A DNA stretch of 40,539 nucleotides, from contig QAKR01000007.1 of assembly GCA_003343705.1 (NCBI GenBank), positions 1 to 40,539 of the forward strand, written 5' to 3'. The notes under the pieces are model-generated. The model was not told where the DNA came from and made no database searches. It was given only the letters and a program-made list of their open reading frames with translations. This DNA comes from Clostridiales bacterium. GTDB taxonomy: Bacteria; Bacillota; Clostridia; Oscillospirales; UBA644. A program made the translations under genes and the position numbers. Each line of letters begins with the position of its first letter. The first letter of the stretch is position 1. Shown here one piece after another: positions 31,682-40,075 of the stretch.

Positions 31682-32286
31682 TAAATATCGCTGTTCTTGT
31701 ATCCGGCGGCGGTACTAACTTGGGTGCGCTTATAAAAGCCCAGGAAAGCGGGATCTTAAAGAGCGGAAAAATAACTCTGGTGTTATCTTCAAATACAAAA
31801 GCTTATGCCCTCCAGCGTGCTGAAAACGCTAACATAAAAAGCATTGTTTTATCCCGTGACGGGGACAGCCCTGAAATTTACGGCGATAAAATATGCGATA
31901 TATTGAAAGCTGCGAAAGTTGATGTGGTTGTTCTTGCCGGATTTATGTGTATTATCGGCGGACGGCTGCTTACAGAATATAGAGACAGAATAATAAATGT
32001 TCACCCGTCTCTTATTCCTTCTTTTTGCGGAGAGGGGTTTTATGGGCTGAAAGTTCACGAAGCTGCTCTTGCTTACGGTGTTAAGGTAAGCGGTGCTACT
32101 GTTCATCTTGTAACGGATGTTGTGGACGGTGGCAGAATTCTTAAGCAAAAGGCTGTCGATGTTTTACCGACAGATACGCCTGAAATATTGCAGCAGCGTA
32201 TTATGACTGAGTGCGAACAAGTTATTTTACCTCAAGCTGTGGAAGAGGTCTCGGAAGAACTCGGGAAGAATGTTATTAATAATTAG
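31678..32286 (+). CDS. purN: Phosphoribosylglycinamide formyltransferase
   Basis: The 202-residue protein is folate-dependent GAR transformylase. VSGGGTNLGAL binds the phosphate, and NVHPSLIPSF carries the catalytic Asn and His; the matching Asp lies in TDVVDGGRIL. The ATG overlaps the purM stop by 4 bases, so translation is coupled. It is the last gene of the unit: a strong terminator follows and the next gene is on the other strand. purH, purD, purL and purK must lie elsewhere. Confidence 0.96.
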   Translation: MINIAVLVSGGGTNLGALIKAQESGILKSGKITLVLSSNTKAYALQRAENANIKSIVLSRDGDSPEIYGDKICDILKAAKVDVVVLAGFMCIIGGRLLTEYRDRIINVHPSLIPSFCGEGFYGLKVHEAALAYGVKVSGATVHLVTDVVDGGRILKQKAVDVLPTDTPEILQQRIMTECEQVILPQAVEEVSEELGKNVINN

Positions 32287-32343
32287 TGTAACTTAATTAA
32301 TATAGTGTTTTTTATTTAAATATAAAACATGTTTTATAAAGCA

Positions 32344-32372
32344 AAAAGGCAGCGATTTTTTCGCTGCCTTTT
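32344..32372. terminator. Bidirectional terminator after purN
   Basis: A 12-bp stem (32344-32355 with 32361-32372; AAAAGGCAGCGA arm) closes a TTTTT loop, and the arms end in T and A tracts. It lies between the convergent purN and the 878-residue protein gene. Confidence 0.85.
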
Positions 32373-32406
32373 ATATATGGTATAAAAATAAATTTAATAA
32401 AATCTT

Positions 32407-35043
32407 TTAGAGAATTATCATTGCTCCCGATCCACTCTTTAATGTAAAGGAGTTTCCTATATATTCTTCGCCGCAAACAAAAGTCTTGATTTTTTTATTA
32501 TTAATAGGCTTAACTGTAATATTTGCTTTTAGGCGCAGAGACGGTTCGGATGCGTTTGTAATGATGTACATTTTTCCATCTCCGACTTTTTTCTTAAAAA
32601 CGCCGATTAACAGGCTTTGGTCAGATGTTATTTCAAGCTCGTTGCTGTTGTATTCGCCCACATGCTCCACATAAGCCGGAATATCACCTGCTCGGAGTGT
32701 AAAGCTATCTTCATAGCTGTATTTTTTATACTCATCTGCGTATAATATTATTTCTTCATTGACAACTTGTGCATAATCCCATAACTCTGTATATTCATGT
32801 GCATAATTACGCATCCCGTAAACTTCGCGATTATACTGTTTTTCACCGGTGTAGCCGGGGACGTCATATGTATAATACATAATTTTTCCTGCACCAAAAG
32901 CAAGGCATACATATGCTTGAAAACGTAGATCTACCATATCCGGCGCACGATTATCCATACCGGTTAAAAGTTGAATATAAACCCAATGTGAAAGGTTGTT
33001 GTCTCGGGCTGTTTTTGCTGTATAATAAACCCCTTCAAAATAATTAGGTTTTGTCTGCTTTTTTCCGTGTATAGTCATAAGCGGATAAACATCTGTGGAA
33101 ATATGATCGGCATGTATAGTTTCAAGATATGTTTGAACATAATCTTCAAAATCTGATTCAGTCCCAAAAGCATAGTTCGGTAAAAGATTAATATGCATAT
33201 CGTATTCGGGCAGAGCTTTTTTATAATTTACAGTACGGGCTGAAAGCTGTTGCATAACTTCAGCACCCGGTTCGTCTATAACATCGTTACCAAGAAAAAC
33301 CGGACTGTTAATATATTCAGAAGTATATGATATGATCTCTTCTACGGTGAGGTTTTCAATCCTGTTTAGATTGTAGTCGTGTATATATGCTCTAACTCCG
33401 TATTTTTCAGCCCAACGGAGTTGGTCTTTAAATTTATCTTCGCCATGAACATAGTCCATAAGTATAAATTCAATTCCGTTTTCTGCAAGCATTTTAAAAT
33501 CATCTTCAACTGCAAAATGTCCGTGAATTGCCATCCATGCACACATAGCAATATCATCTTTGCCCAGAGGTCCATATTTGCAAGGTTTGAAGCGAGGCTC
33601 TGCTTCGTAGTTTTGGCAAACAAACAATTTTTCAATTATTTTTTTATCGTCTATATACCAGCCGTCAAAAACAGAATTCTCTTTTTGGGGAATGTCATAT
33701 GGTAAAGGTATAATTGAATGCTTTTTTACATTTATAATGTTTTCGCCAAAAGATATTGTCAAGTCTTCATTTAAAGTATTTATTTCAGGTGTAATTACAC
33801 TTAATAGTGAACCGTCTTCTTCACGTAACTTTTCACAACAGATATATATAGGATAGTTTTGGCATGAAGATTTTTTGATAAATGTTATTTCAGCAATAGA
33901 GCAAGGTTCATTAAGCGGACAGTCTGCAGAATCAAGTCTGAAAAAGACAGAGTTTTTGCCTGTTTTAACTGTTCGTGATGAAGATTTGTATTCCAGAATC
34001 CTATCGTCGTAAAATAAATTGAAATTGCCGTATATGAGATTAAGTCCTCCGCTGATATTAATTGAAACTGTAAGTGTTTCCGTTGCTTCTATATTTGAAA
34101 GCGTTACGGTTGCGGTTTTTAATTGTTTATATTCAAGGCCTGATATGCTGTCTTCAAGATCTTTCATCATTTGAGTACATTCATAATCGTAAGCGTTGTT
34201 ACACTTTTTATCTATTGTATTCATGGCAGCAGAAACCTTTTCAAAGCTTTCTGCTGTGTATAGATGTGCGTCTTTTGCTGCCGCAAAATATAGCTTGCGT
34301 GCTTTCTCTTGAAAAGGCTTTCCGAAGCAAAGAGTCGGTAAAAATTTATTTGTGTAATATTCGCACAAATCTTCTGTTATTTGGTCATAATCCTTTTTTG
34401 TTGCTTTTATATCGCATACAAGTTCTTTTGCTTTTTCGATCAATCCAATAAGATTTACGGTCGCCAGGTTCTTTTGTGGTTGAGTGTCTCTTGCAGCTTG
34501 ATATGAATAATTTTGAATATGATCCATTACAGAAATCTTTGCCTGTAATGCTTCAGGTGATTGAAAGTATCCGTTTTTCAACCCGTCAACGAGCCCTTGT
34601 AAGGCATTTATTGCAGTTTTTCCTTGTGCATCAGTTGCAATAGTGCTGTTTTTAAGATTGTCTATCATTGTCTGTGTGGGAATAAGTGCTTCTGAAAACT
34701 GCTTCCATAGCTGAGGAGGATAATCGTTTTCACTGCCGATTGAAGAAAGAATTTTTTCAGAAAAAACTAATATCCCGCGGCTTATTGGCATTTGCATACG
34801 CCATATAGACCACGACTGTTCAAGAATATCCTCTTGTTCTGAGTATTCTTCTACGGAGAGATATTTATCAGAGTTAATAATTGCGTTTGCTGCCGGTAAA
34901 AGTTCGTTTATGTAGTGGAGATATTCTTTATTTAACTTGTTCTCATCAAGTAAAACTCGGTTTGCGAAAAAAGTATAACAACCTATCATATATGACAATC
35001 GTGCTTTTGCCTGAACCTGCTGTTGTGTAACATTACTGTCCAT
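32407..35043 (-). CDS. Large multidomain protein with a glycoside hydrolase-like barrel and cohesin-like segment
   Basis: The 878-residue protein is not one I can name. Residues 1-305 are helical with FIVAR-like repeats. About 308-432 is a beta domain resembling cohesin/carbohydrate-adhesion folds (TVTLSNIEATETLTVSINIS, FYDDRILEY). About 433-487 reads as an InlB-type beta-grasp repeat (VFDGWYIDDKK). From about 490 to 800 the pattern is a TIM barrel: FILMDY, YIHDYN, a DEPGAE site with Glu591 as possible catalytic acid, ISTDVYPL and IMYYTYD; a beta domain closes the protein. Its parts are those of extracellular glycan enzymes, yet it has no signal peptide or anchor. The ATG is preceded by GAAAGG, and the promoter 150 bases upstream shows the start is genuine. 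Confidence 0.65.
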   Translation of the reverse strand: MDSNVTQQQVQAKARLSYMIGCYTFFANRVLLDENKLNKEYLHYINELLPAANAIINSDKYLSVEEYSEQEDILEQSWSIWRMQMPISRGILVFSEKILSSIGSENDYPPQLWKQFSEALIPTQTMIDNLKNSTIATDAQGKTAINALQGLVDGLKNGYFQSPEALQAKISVMDHIQNYSYQAARDTQPQKNLATVNLIGLIEKAKELVCDIKATKKDYDQITEDLCEYYTNKFLPTLCFGKPFQEKARKLYFAAAKDAHLYTAESFEKVSAAMNTIDKKCNNAYDYECTQMMKDLEDSISGLEYKQLKTATVTLSNIEATETLTVSINISGGLNLIYGNFNLFYDDRILEYKSSSRTVKTGKNSVFFRLDSADCPLNEPCSIAEITFIKKSSCQNYPIYICCEKLREEDGSLLSVITPEINTLNEDLTISFGENIINVKKHSIIPLPYDIPQKENSVFDGWYIDDKKIIEKLFVCQNYEAEPRFKPCKYGPLGKDDIAMCAWMAIHGHFAVEDDFKMLAENGIEFILMDYVHGEDKFKDQLRWAEKYGVRAYIHDYNLNRIENLTVEEIISYTSEYINSPVFLGNDVIDEPGAEVMQQLSARTVNYKKALPEYDMHINLLPNYAFGTESDFEDYVQTYLETIHADHISTDVYPLMTIHGKKQTKPNYFEGVYYTAKTARDNNLSHWVYIQLLTGMDNRAPDMVDLRFQAYVCLAFGAGKIMYYTYDVPGYTGEKQYNREVYGMRNYAHEYTELWDYAQVVNEEIILYADEYKKYSYEDSFTLRAGDIPAYVEHVGEYNSNELEITSDQSLLIGVFKKKVGDGKMYIITNASEPSLRLKANITVKPINNKKIKTFVCGEEYIGNSFTLKSGSGAMIIL

Positions 35044-35061
35044 GTTTTATAAATCCTTTCA

Positions 35062-35186
35062 ATTTTCTCCGTTTTTTTCATTTCACAAGTAAATTAATAT
35101 ACAGATTGAATCATAAGGTTACCCGAGCAAAGCTCAGTGTGCGACATATGCCGTACATAAAACACTTTATGGTTTCTGTAAACAAT
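35062..35186 (-). promoter_or_regulatory. Possible structured 5' leader of the 878-residue protein gene
   Basis: The transcript from the promoter at 35193-35221 would carry a leader of about 140 bases. On the minus strand it contains CATAAA/TTTATG, a TGTACGG/TCGCACA pair with one mismatch and one G-U, and GAGC-TTT-GCTC followed by GGGTAACC. The middle is clearly richer in G and C than its flanks. The end resembles parts of riboswitch cores, but no known family fits. Confidence 0.3.
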
Positions 35187-35192
35187 ATGAAT

Positions 35193-35221
35193 ATTATACC
35201 ATAAAAGTCTTTACATATCAA
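35193..35221 (-). promoter_or_regulatory. Promoter of the 878-residue protein gene
   Basis: On the minus strand TTGATA (35221-35216) and TATAAT (35198-35193) are 17 bases apart, with TGG before the -10 box as an extended element. Confidence 0.75.
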
Positions 35222-35237
35222 TAGATTAATAAATAAT

Positions 35238-35292
35238 AAATAGTATGCTTTATATATCAAAATAAAATAATTCAATATAAAACATACTATTT
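35238..35292 (-). terminator. Long AT-rich hairpin downstream of bioY
   Basis: Two 18-base arms (35238-35255 and 35275-35292) pair completely with one G-U wobble on the minus strand; on the plus strand that position is a C-A mismatch. The loop is 19 bases. It lies 29 bases after the bioY stop, so it probably ends the decarboxylase-biotin operon. The stem is unusually long and AT-rich for a terminator. Confidence 0.55.
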
Positions 35293-35320
35293 TAAAATAT
35301 TAAGTATTAAGTGGTTTGCG

Positions 35321-35872
35321 TTACTTGTTTTTTATGAAATCTTTGTTTATTGTTTTATTAAGTAACCGGGCCATGGAATATGCTGCTGCTATACTGATAA
35401 TATCTTTAATTAAGAACGGGGCAGAAGCCGTTAAAAATGCTTGCCAAACAGAATATTTTGATGAAAGCAAAATTGCAAACCATGCTATACCAAATATATG
35501 ACAGGCTAAAAGTCCCAATATACCAAATGCTAAAGATATAAAGATTTTATTATACCTTGTTCCAATGCCACATAGTAAAGCCATTAAAATAAATCCTATT
35601 AAAAATCCCCCGGTTGGACCAGCGATTGCTGCAAACCCGCCTTTAAATCCTGCAAAAACAGGTAAGCCTATTGCTCCTATAAGTATATAAACAATGGTCG
35701 CTATTACTCCGTTTTTAGCACCTAAAAAATATCCTACAAGAGCAATTGCAAAGGTTTGTAATGTTACGGGAATCGGACCAATAGGGAAAGAAACCAATGA
35801 ACAAATTGCTATAATCGCAGCGCACAGAGATATGAAAACTAATTTTCTTACAAAAGCAGTTCTTTTATTCAT
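35321..35872 (-). CDS. bioY: Biotin transporter BioY
   Basis: The 183-residue membrane protein has about six hydrophobic helices. It shows the BioY blocks ICSLVSFPIGPIPVTLQTFAIALVGYFLGAKNG, IYILIGAIGLPVFAGFKGG and GPTGGFLIGFILMA. BioY is the substrate-binding S component of the energy-coupling-factor biotin importer; the shared ATPase/EcfT module is not in this window. It is the last gene of the minus-strand cluster, and its ATG lies within the end of birA (8-base overlap). Import of biotin suits the biotin-dependent decarboxylase encoded upstream. Confidence 0.95.
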   Translation of the reverse strand: MNKRTAFVRKLVFISLCAAIIAICSLVSFPIGPIPVTLQTFAIALVGYFLGAKNGVIATIVYILIGAIGLPVFAGFKGGFAAIAGPTGGFLIGFILMALLCGIGTRYNKIFISLAFGILGLLACHIFGIAWFAILLSSKYSVWQAFLTASAPFLIKDIISIAAAYSMARLLNKTINKDFIKNK

Positions 35873-36557
35873 AATTTAATTTTATTTCTCCTGTCTTAAT
35901 TTTTATTATTTTATTATTTGATAGCTTAACTATAAGATTAATGTTGTCATCTACATCAACAGCTGTCCCTTTTTCACCGTCTGGCAGAATAACAGTTTTA
36001 CCTATGACAAAACAACGTCGCCTGTATTCTTCCACATAATTCTTATTTTCATATATTTTAAAAAATTCTGTTAAAATAGTATTTGCAAGCTGTTTTATTA
36101 ATTCTTTATCCGGTGTTAAGCTGCATACGCTTCCCGCTATTTGTTTAATATCTTCGGGAAAGCCGCCCTCCGGTTCAAAAACATTTATACCTATACCTAA
36201 AACTGCGTAAAACTCTCTTCCGCAAGATACCCCTTCAGTTAAAATACCGCAAACCTTTTTGTGATTAATAAAAATGTCATTAACCCATTTTATTTCTGCT
36301 TTGGTATCAAATTGTTGTTCCAAAGCACGGCAAACTGCAACTGCAGCCATTGTTGTTATATCCGTTTCCGGTGCAGCAGCACGTAATAAAACGCTCATAT
36401 AAAGCCCAGATTCAGATGGGGAATAGAAAGATCGAGCCATCCTTCCCCGGCCTTTTGTTTGCATAGCCGAAACGACGGCAGTCCTATCAGGCGCGCCGTC
36501 GTCAGCTAACTTTTTTAAATAAGTGTTTGTTGAATCAACAGTATCAAGATATATCAT
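35865..36557 (-). CDS. birA: Biotin-protein ligase, no DNA-binding domain
   Basis: The 230-residue protein activates biotin with ATP and attaches it to the carrier lysine. Motifs are DSTNTYLKK, the biotinyl-AMP loop KGRGRMARSF, KWVNDIFIN and CGILTE. It lacks the N-terminal helix-turn-helix of bifunctional BirA, so it should not act as a repressor. It overlaps oadA by 4 bases (start 36557, oadA stop at 36554) and bioY by 8 bases, so the three are translated together. The likely target is the carrier protein encoded at 39149-39529. Confidence 0.94.
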   Translation of the reverse strand: MIYLDTVDSTNTYLKKLADDGAPDRTAVVSAMQTKGRGRMARSFYSPSESGLYMSVLLRAAAPETDITTMAAVAVCRALEQQFDTKAEIKWVNDIFINHKKVCGILTEGVSCGREFYAVLGIGINVFEPEGGFPEDIKQIAGSVCSLTPDKELIKQLANTILTEFFKIYENKNYVEEYRRRCFVIGKTVILPDGEKGTAVDVDDNINLIVKLSNNKIIKIKTGEIKLNYE

Positions 36558-37951
36558 ATTGACCAGTCATCTACAAAGAATTCACGAACTTCAGGTTCTT
36601 CTTTTTTACCGTCGCGTGTTTTAAAGAAATTAGGTGCAACCTGTGGGAAAAGAGCGTAGCTTAAAATATCCTCAGTTGAACTTACTATTCCTTTAAGTTC
36701 TTCGCGATATGCTTCAAGCTCGGGCTTAATAAGGTCTGCCGGGCGGCATGTTATAACCTCTGCATCTCCGATAGCCTTTTTACGTACTTCCGCATTAACT
36801 TCGCCTGGAAGTTTTCCGTATTCGCCGCGTAAAAGACCTTTTGATTCTTTGGTGAAAATCTTATATCTTTCACCGGAAATTACATTTAAAACAGCTTGAG
36901 AACCTACTATTTGGCTTGTAGGTGTAACAAGGGGAGGGTAACCGAAGTCTGCTCTTACCCTTGGAATTTCTTCAAGAACATCGTAATATTTATCTTCAGC
37001 TTTTGCTTGTTTAAGCTGGGAAATAAGGTTTGAAAGCATTCCGCCAGGAACCTGGTATAAAAGAGTGTTTGTATCAACTCTTAAAACCTTAGGATCAAGA
37101 ATCCCTTCATCTTGCAGCTTTTGCGCAATACCTCTGAAATGAACAGCTGCTTCACTGAGCTTTTTAAGATCAAGCCCTGTGTCCAGCTCAGTCCCTTTAA
37201 GTGTTGCAACAAGCGGTTCTGTTGCAGGCTGAGAAGTGCCGTTGCCAAAAGGGGATAAGCATGTGTCTACTATGTCAACCCCGGCTTGTGCAGCCATAAG
37301 ATATGTCATATCTCCTGTACCTGTTGTGTTGTGGGTGTGCAAATGAACAGGTACTTTCAGGCTTTCTTTAAGACGTTTTACAAGCGAATAGGCATCATAT
37401 GGCAAAAGAAGGTTTGCCATATCTTTAATGCAAATTGTATCTGCGCCCATTTCTTGAAGTTCTATTGCCAGTTTTACGAAATAGTCTTCGTTATGAACGG
37501 GGCTCACAGTGTAGCTTATAGCCGCTTCTACAGTGCCTCCGTATTTTTTTGTATATTTTATAGCAGCTTCCATATTGCGAGAGTCGTTAAGAGCATCGAA
37601 TATACGGATAATATCAATGCCGTTTTCAATAGACTTTTTACAAAACTGCTCTACGACATCATCGGCATAATGCTTGTATCCTAAAAGGTTCTGACCACGT
37701 AAGAGCATTTGAAGCTTTGTGTTGGGCATTGCTTTGCGAAGGGCTCGGAGTCTTTCCCACGGGTCTTCGTTTAAAAAACGCATACACGAATCAAAGGTAG
37801 CTCCTCCCCAACATTCAATAGACCAGTATCCGACTTCGTCAAGGATTTTACAAGCCGGAAGCATATCGGCGGTACGCATACGAGTTGCAGCTTGGGACTG
37901 ATGCCCATCACGCAACACAGTATCAGTAATTTTTAATGGTTTCAAAGACAT
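36554..37951 (-). CDS. oadA: Oxaloacetate decarboxylase alpha subunit (carboxyltransferase)
   Basis: The 465-residue protein has the DRE-TIM barrel of carboxyltransferases: TDTVLRDGHQSQAATRM, CIKDMA with the lysine that is carbamylated in relatives, and the metal-binding HLHTHNTTG. It moves the carboxyl group of oxaloacetate to biotin. The usual C-terminal biotin domain of OadA (family length near 590) is missing; biotin is instead on the separate carrier at 39149. The same fold serves pyruvate carboxylase 5S-type subunits, so direction and substrate are inferred from the sodium-pump neighbours. An AGGAG site lies upstream of its ATG, 13 bases after oadB. Confidence 0.93.
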   Translation of the reverse strand: MSLKPLKITDTVLRDGHQSQAATRMRTADMLPACKILDEVGYWSIECWGGATFDSCMRFLNEDPWERLRALRKAMPNTKLQMLLRGQNLLGYKHYADDVVEQFCKKSIENGIDIIRIFDALNDSRNMEAAIKYTKKYGGTVEAAISYTVSPVHNEDYFVKLAIELQEMGADTICIKDMANLLLPYDAYSLVKRLKESLKVPVHLHTHNTTGTGDMTYLMAAQAGVDIVDTCLSPFGNGTSQPATEPLVATLKGTELDTGLDLKKLSEAAVHFRGIAQKLQDEGILDPKVLRVDTNTLLYQVPGGMLSNLISQLKQAKAEDKYYDVLEEIPRVRADFGYPPLVTPTSQIVGSQAVLNVISGERYKIFTKESKGLLRGEYGKLPGEVNAEVRKKAIGDAEVITCRPADLIKPELEAYREELKGIVSSTEDILSYALFPQVAPNFFKTRDGKKEEPEVREFFVDDWSI

Positions 37952-37964
37952 TTATAAACTCCTT

Positions 37965-39137
37965 TCACGCCGAAGGGAACAGTGACAATAAAACACCTGC
38001 GGCGATTGCAGAACCGATTACGCCTGCTACGTTCGGCCCCATTGCGTGCATAAGCAGGAAGTTTGACGGGTTTGCTTCTTGTCCAACTTTTTGTGAAACG
38101 CGTGCTGCCATAGGTACGGCTGACACACCGGCAGAACCTATAAGCGGATTGATTTTATTTTTAAGGAACAAATTCATGAATTTAGCTAATAATACACCGC
38201 CGGCTGTGCCAACACCGAAGGCTATAACGCCCATTGCAACAATTTCAAGTGTTTGAACTTTTAGGAAAGTTTGAGCTGTAGCCGTTGCACCGACAGATAT
38301 ACCCAAGAAAATTGTAACAATATTAATAAGTTCGTTTTGAACTGTTTTACTGAGCCTTTCAGTAACGCCGCTTTCACGGAACAGGTTACCTAGCATTAAA
38401 CATCCGATAAGCGGAGCGGCTGCAGGAACAAGAAGTGAAACAAATATTGTGACAAGTATGGGGAAAATAATTTTTTCTTTTTTAGATACAGTGCGTAGTT
38501 GTTTCATGATAATACTACGTTCTTTTTTAGTTGTTAATGCCTTCATTATAGGAGGTTGAATAACCGGAACCAACGCCATATAACAATAAGCTGCAACAGC
38601 TATAGGCCCTAATATCTCAGGTGCAAGCTTTGATGTTACAAATATTGCTGTAGGACCGTCAGCACCTCCGATTATACCGATAGAAGCTGACTGAGGGCCT
38701 GTAAACCCAAGCAGATTTGCGCCTATATATGTTGAGAAAATACCAAGCTGAGCTGCTGCACCTAAAAGGAGACTTTTCGGATTCGCTATCAGGGGTCCGA
38801 AATCAGTCATTGCACCGACACCAAAGAATATAAGGCACGGATAGATTCCGCATTTAACTCCGAGATATAAATAGTCTACAAGTCCGGCTCCTCCTGCTCC
38901 GAAAGACGCCCAGTCGATATGTCCGCCTGCAAAATATTCTTCATGGAACATTCCGGCAAACGGAAGATTGGTTAAAAGCATACCGAATGCAATAGGTAAG
39001 AGCAAAAGAGGTTCGAACTTTTTAACTATTGCAAGATAAACAAGAACAAGGGCTATGGCTATCATTATTAAGCTTAAAGGATTTTTTGCAAAACCGAAAA
39101 AGCCTGTATCCTGTATGAATTTTACGATTGCATCCAT
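37965..39137 (-). CDS. oadB: Sodium-pumping decarboxylase beta subunit
   Basis: The 390-residue membrane protein has about nine or ten helices and the hallmark segment IGGADGPTAIFVTSKLAP, whose aspartate takes part in sodium transport, plus the C-terminal block GPNVAGVIGSAIAAGVLL. It releases carbon dioxide from carboxybiotin and exports sodium ions. The family is shared by oxaloacetate, methylmalonyl-CoA and glutaconyl-CoA decarboxylases; the adjacent OadA-type alpha subunit selects oxaloacetate. The ATG follows an AGGAGG-like site, 11 bases after the carrier gene. Confidence 0.95.
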   Translation of the reverse strand: MDAIVKFIQDTGFFGFAKNPLSLIMIAIALVLVYLAIVKKFEPLLLLPIAFGMLLTNLPFAGMFHEEYFAGGHIDWASFGAGGAGLVDYLYLGVKCGIYPCLIFFGVGAMTDFGPLIANPKSLLLGAAAQLGIFSTYIGANLLGFTGPQSASIGIIGGADGPTAIFVTSKLAPEILGPIAVAAYCYMALVPVIQPPIMKALTTKKERSIIMKQLRTVSKKEKIIFPILVTIFVSLLVPAAAPLIGCLMLGNLFRESGVTERLSKTVQNELINIVTIFLGISVGATATAQTFLKVQTLEIVAMGVIAFGVGTAGGVLLAKFMNLFLKNKINPLIGSAGVSAVPMAARVSQKVGQEANPSNFLLMHAMGPNVAGVIGSAIAAGVLLSLFPSA

Positions 39138-39148
39138 TTAAAGCCCTC

Positions 39149-39529
39149 CTATGCGATAACGCAGAGAAGCGAGCCTGAATCAACTGTTGCTGACTTAGTG
39201 ACAGAGATGTTTGAAATTTTACCATCGCAAGGTGCAAGGATTTCATTTTCCATTTTCATCGCTTCGAGTATCATGAGAATATCCCCGGCTTTTACGTTTT
39301 GTCCGTCTGTAACATTAACTGAAAGGATTGTTCCGGGCATGGGGCTGGTTATTTCTTTGCCGCTGCCTGATGCAACAGGCGCAGAAGGTTCAGCCTTTAC
39401 GGGGTGAGCCGCAGTTGTGGCAGCAGCAGGTGCCGATTTTACTTCAGAACTTTTTACTTCGTTACTGCTTATTTCTTCAATTTCAATTTCATAAGAAGTT
39501 CCGTTTACATTTACTTTGTATTTTTTCAT
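39149..39529 (-). CDS. Biotin carboxyl carrier protein of the decarboxylase
   Basis: The 126-residue protein has an N-terminal strand region (KKYKVNVNGTSYEIEIEEI), an Ala/Pro-rich flexible linker (about 32-57), and a biotinyl domain with Lys92 in the canonical EAMKMEN. The lysine would carry biotin between the carboxyltransferase and the membrane pump. I chose ATG 39529, 6 bases behind AGGTG; a GTG three codons earlier is part of that site. In most oxaloacetate decarboxylases this domain is the C-terminus of the alpha subunit; here it is a separate gene between oadG and oadB, as in many Clostridia. Confidence 0.93.
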   Translation of the reverse strand: MKKYKVNVNGTSYEIEIEEISSNEVKSSEVKSAPAAATTAAHPVKAEPSAPVASGSGKEITSPMPGTILSVNVTDGQNVKAGDILMILEAMKMENEILAPCDGKISNISVTKSATVDSGSLLCVIA

Positions 39530-39540
39530 AATTTTCACCT

Positions 39541-39816
39541 TTAAACTTTCTTTATGCTTTTAATTCTTATTGCGTTTATATCTGTTCCCAGTTGTTCTGC
39601 TATTACGGCAGAAATAGCTGCAACAAATTCCTGCCGATTTGCTATAGGTTCTTGTTTAACTTCTATAATTGGTTTTGGCTGAGCTTCTTCTTTGTGTGGT
39701 GCCCTTGCTTTTATGATGGAGCTTACTGCCCAGGATAGGAATATTAAAATTATTAAGCCACAGAAAACAACTCCCATACCCATTGCACAGACAAATAACA
39801 TGTTAGGGTCATTCAT
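39541..39816 (-). CDS. OadG-family gamma subunit
   Basis: The 91-residue protein has a single N-terminal membrane helix (about 8-30: CAMGMGVVFCGLIILIFL), a charged stalk, and a small C-terminal domain (FVAAISAVIAEQLGTDINAIRIKSIKKV). This matches the OadG/MmdD gamma subunit, which holds the decarboxylase complex on the membrane. It is the first gene of the cluster and lies 11 bases upstream of the carrier gene. An AGAGGTGA ribosome site precedes its ATG. Confidence 0.87.
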   Translation of the reverse strand: MNDPNMLFVCAMGMGVVFCGLIILIFLSWAVSSIIKARAPHKEEAQPKPIIEVKQEPIANRQEFVAAISAVIAEQLGTDINAIRIKSIKKV

Positions 39817-39899
39817 ATATTTTATTTCACCTCTTTATTTTGTTGTTATGCGGAAAAATGTGTAAAAGACCAAACTTCCACATATATCATATTAAATAT

Positions 39900-39929
39900 A
39901 TTATATATCTTAATTGTAAATTTTTACAA
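39900..39929 (-). promoter_or_regulatory. Promoter of the decarboxylase-biotin operon
   Basis: On the minus strand TTGTAA (39929-39924) and TATAAT (39905-39900) are 18 bases apart. The transcript would have a leader of about 80 bases before oadG. Confidence 0.6.
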
Positions 39930-40004
39930 CAGTATTATGTGAAGTTTTTGTGCTTAATAACGAAAATGTTTTTATAAATATAAGAAATATAGTTTATTTT
40001 TATA

Positions 40005-40033
40005 TTGCAATAATAATATTTATGTGTTATACT
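40005..40033 (+). promoter_or_regulatory. Promoter of the HdeD-like gene
   Basis: TTGCAA (40005-40010) and TATACT (40028-40033) are 17 bases apart, with TGT directly before the -10 box as an extended element. Confidence 0.7.
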
Positions 40034-40075
40034 AATAACGATAATAACTTTATTATTTTTGAAAGGATATTAAAA

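Noticed and set aside
35100..35140. Resemblance of the GAGC-TTT-GCTC-GGGTAACC stretch to a cyclic-di-GMP riboswitch
   Set aside because: The tetraloop receptor and conserved core bases of that class are missing; only the short GGGTAACC end is similar.
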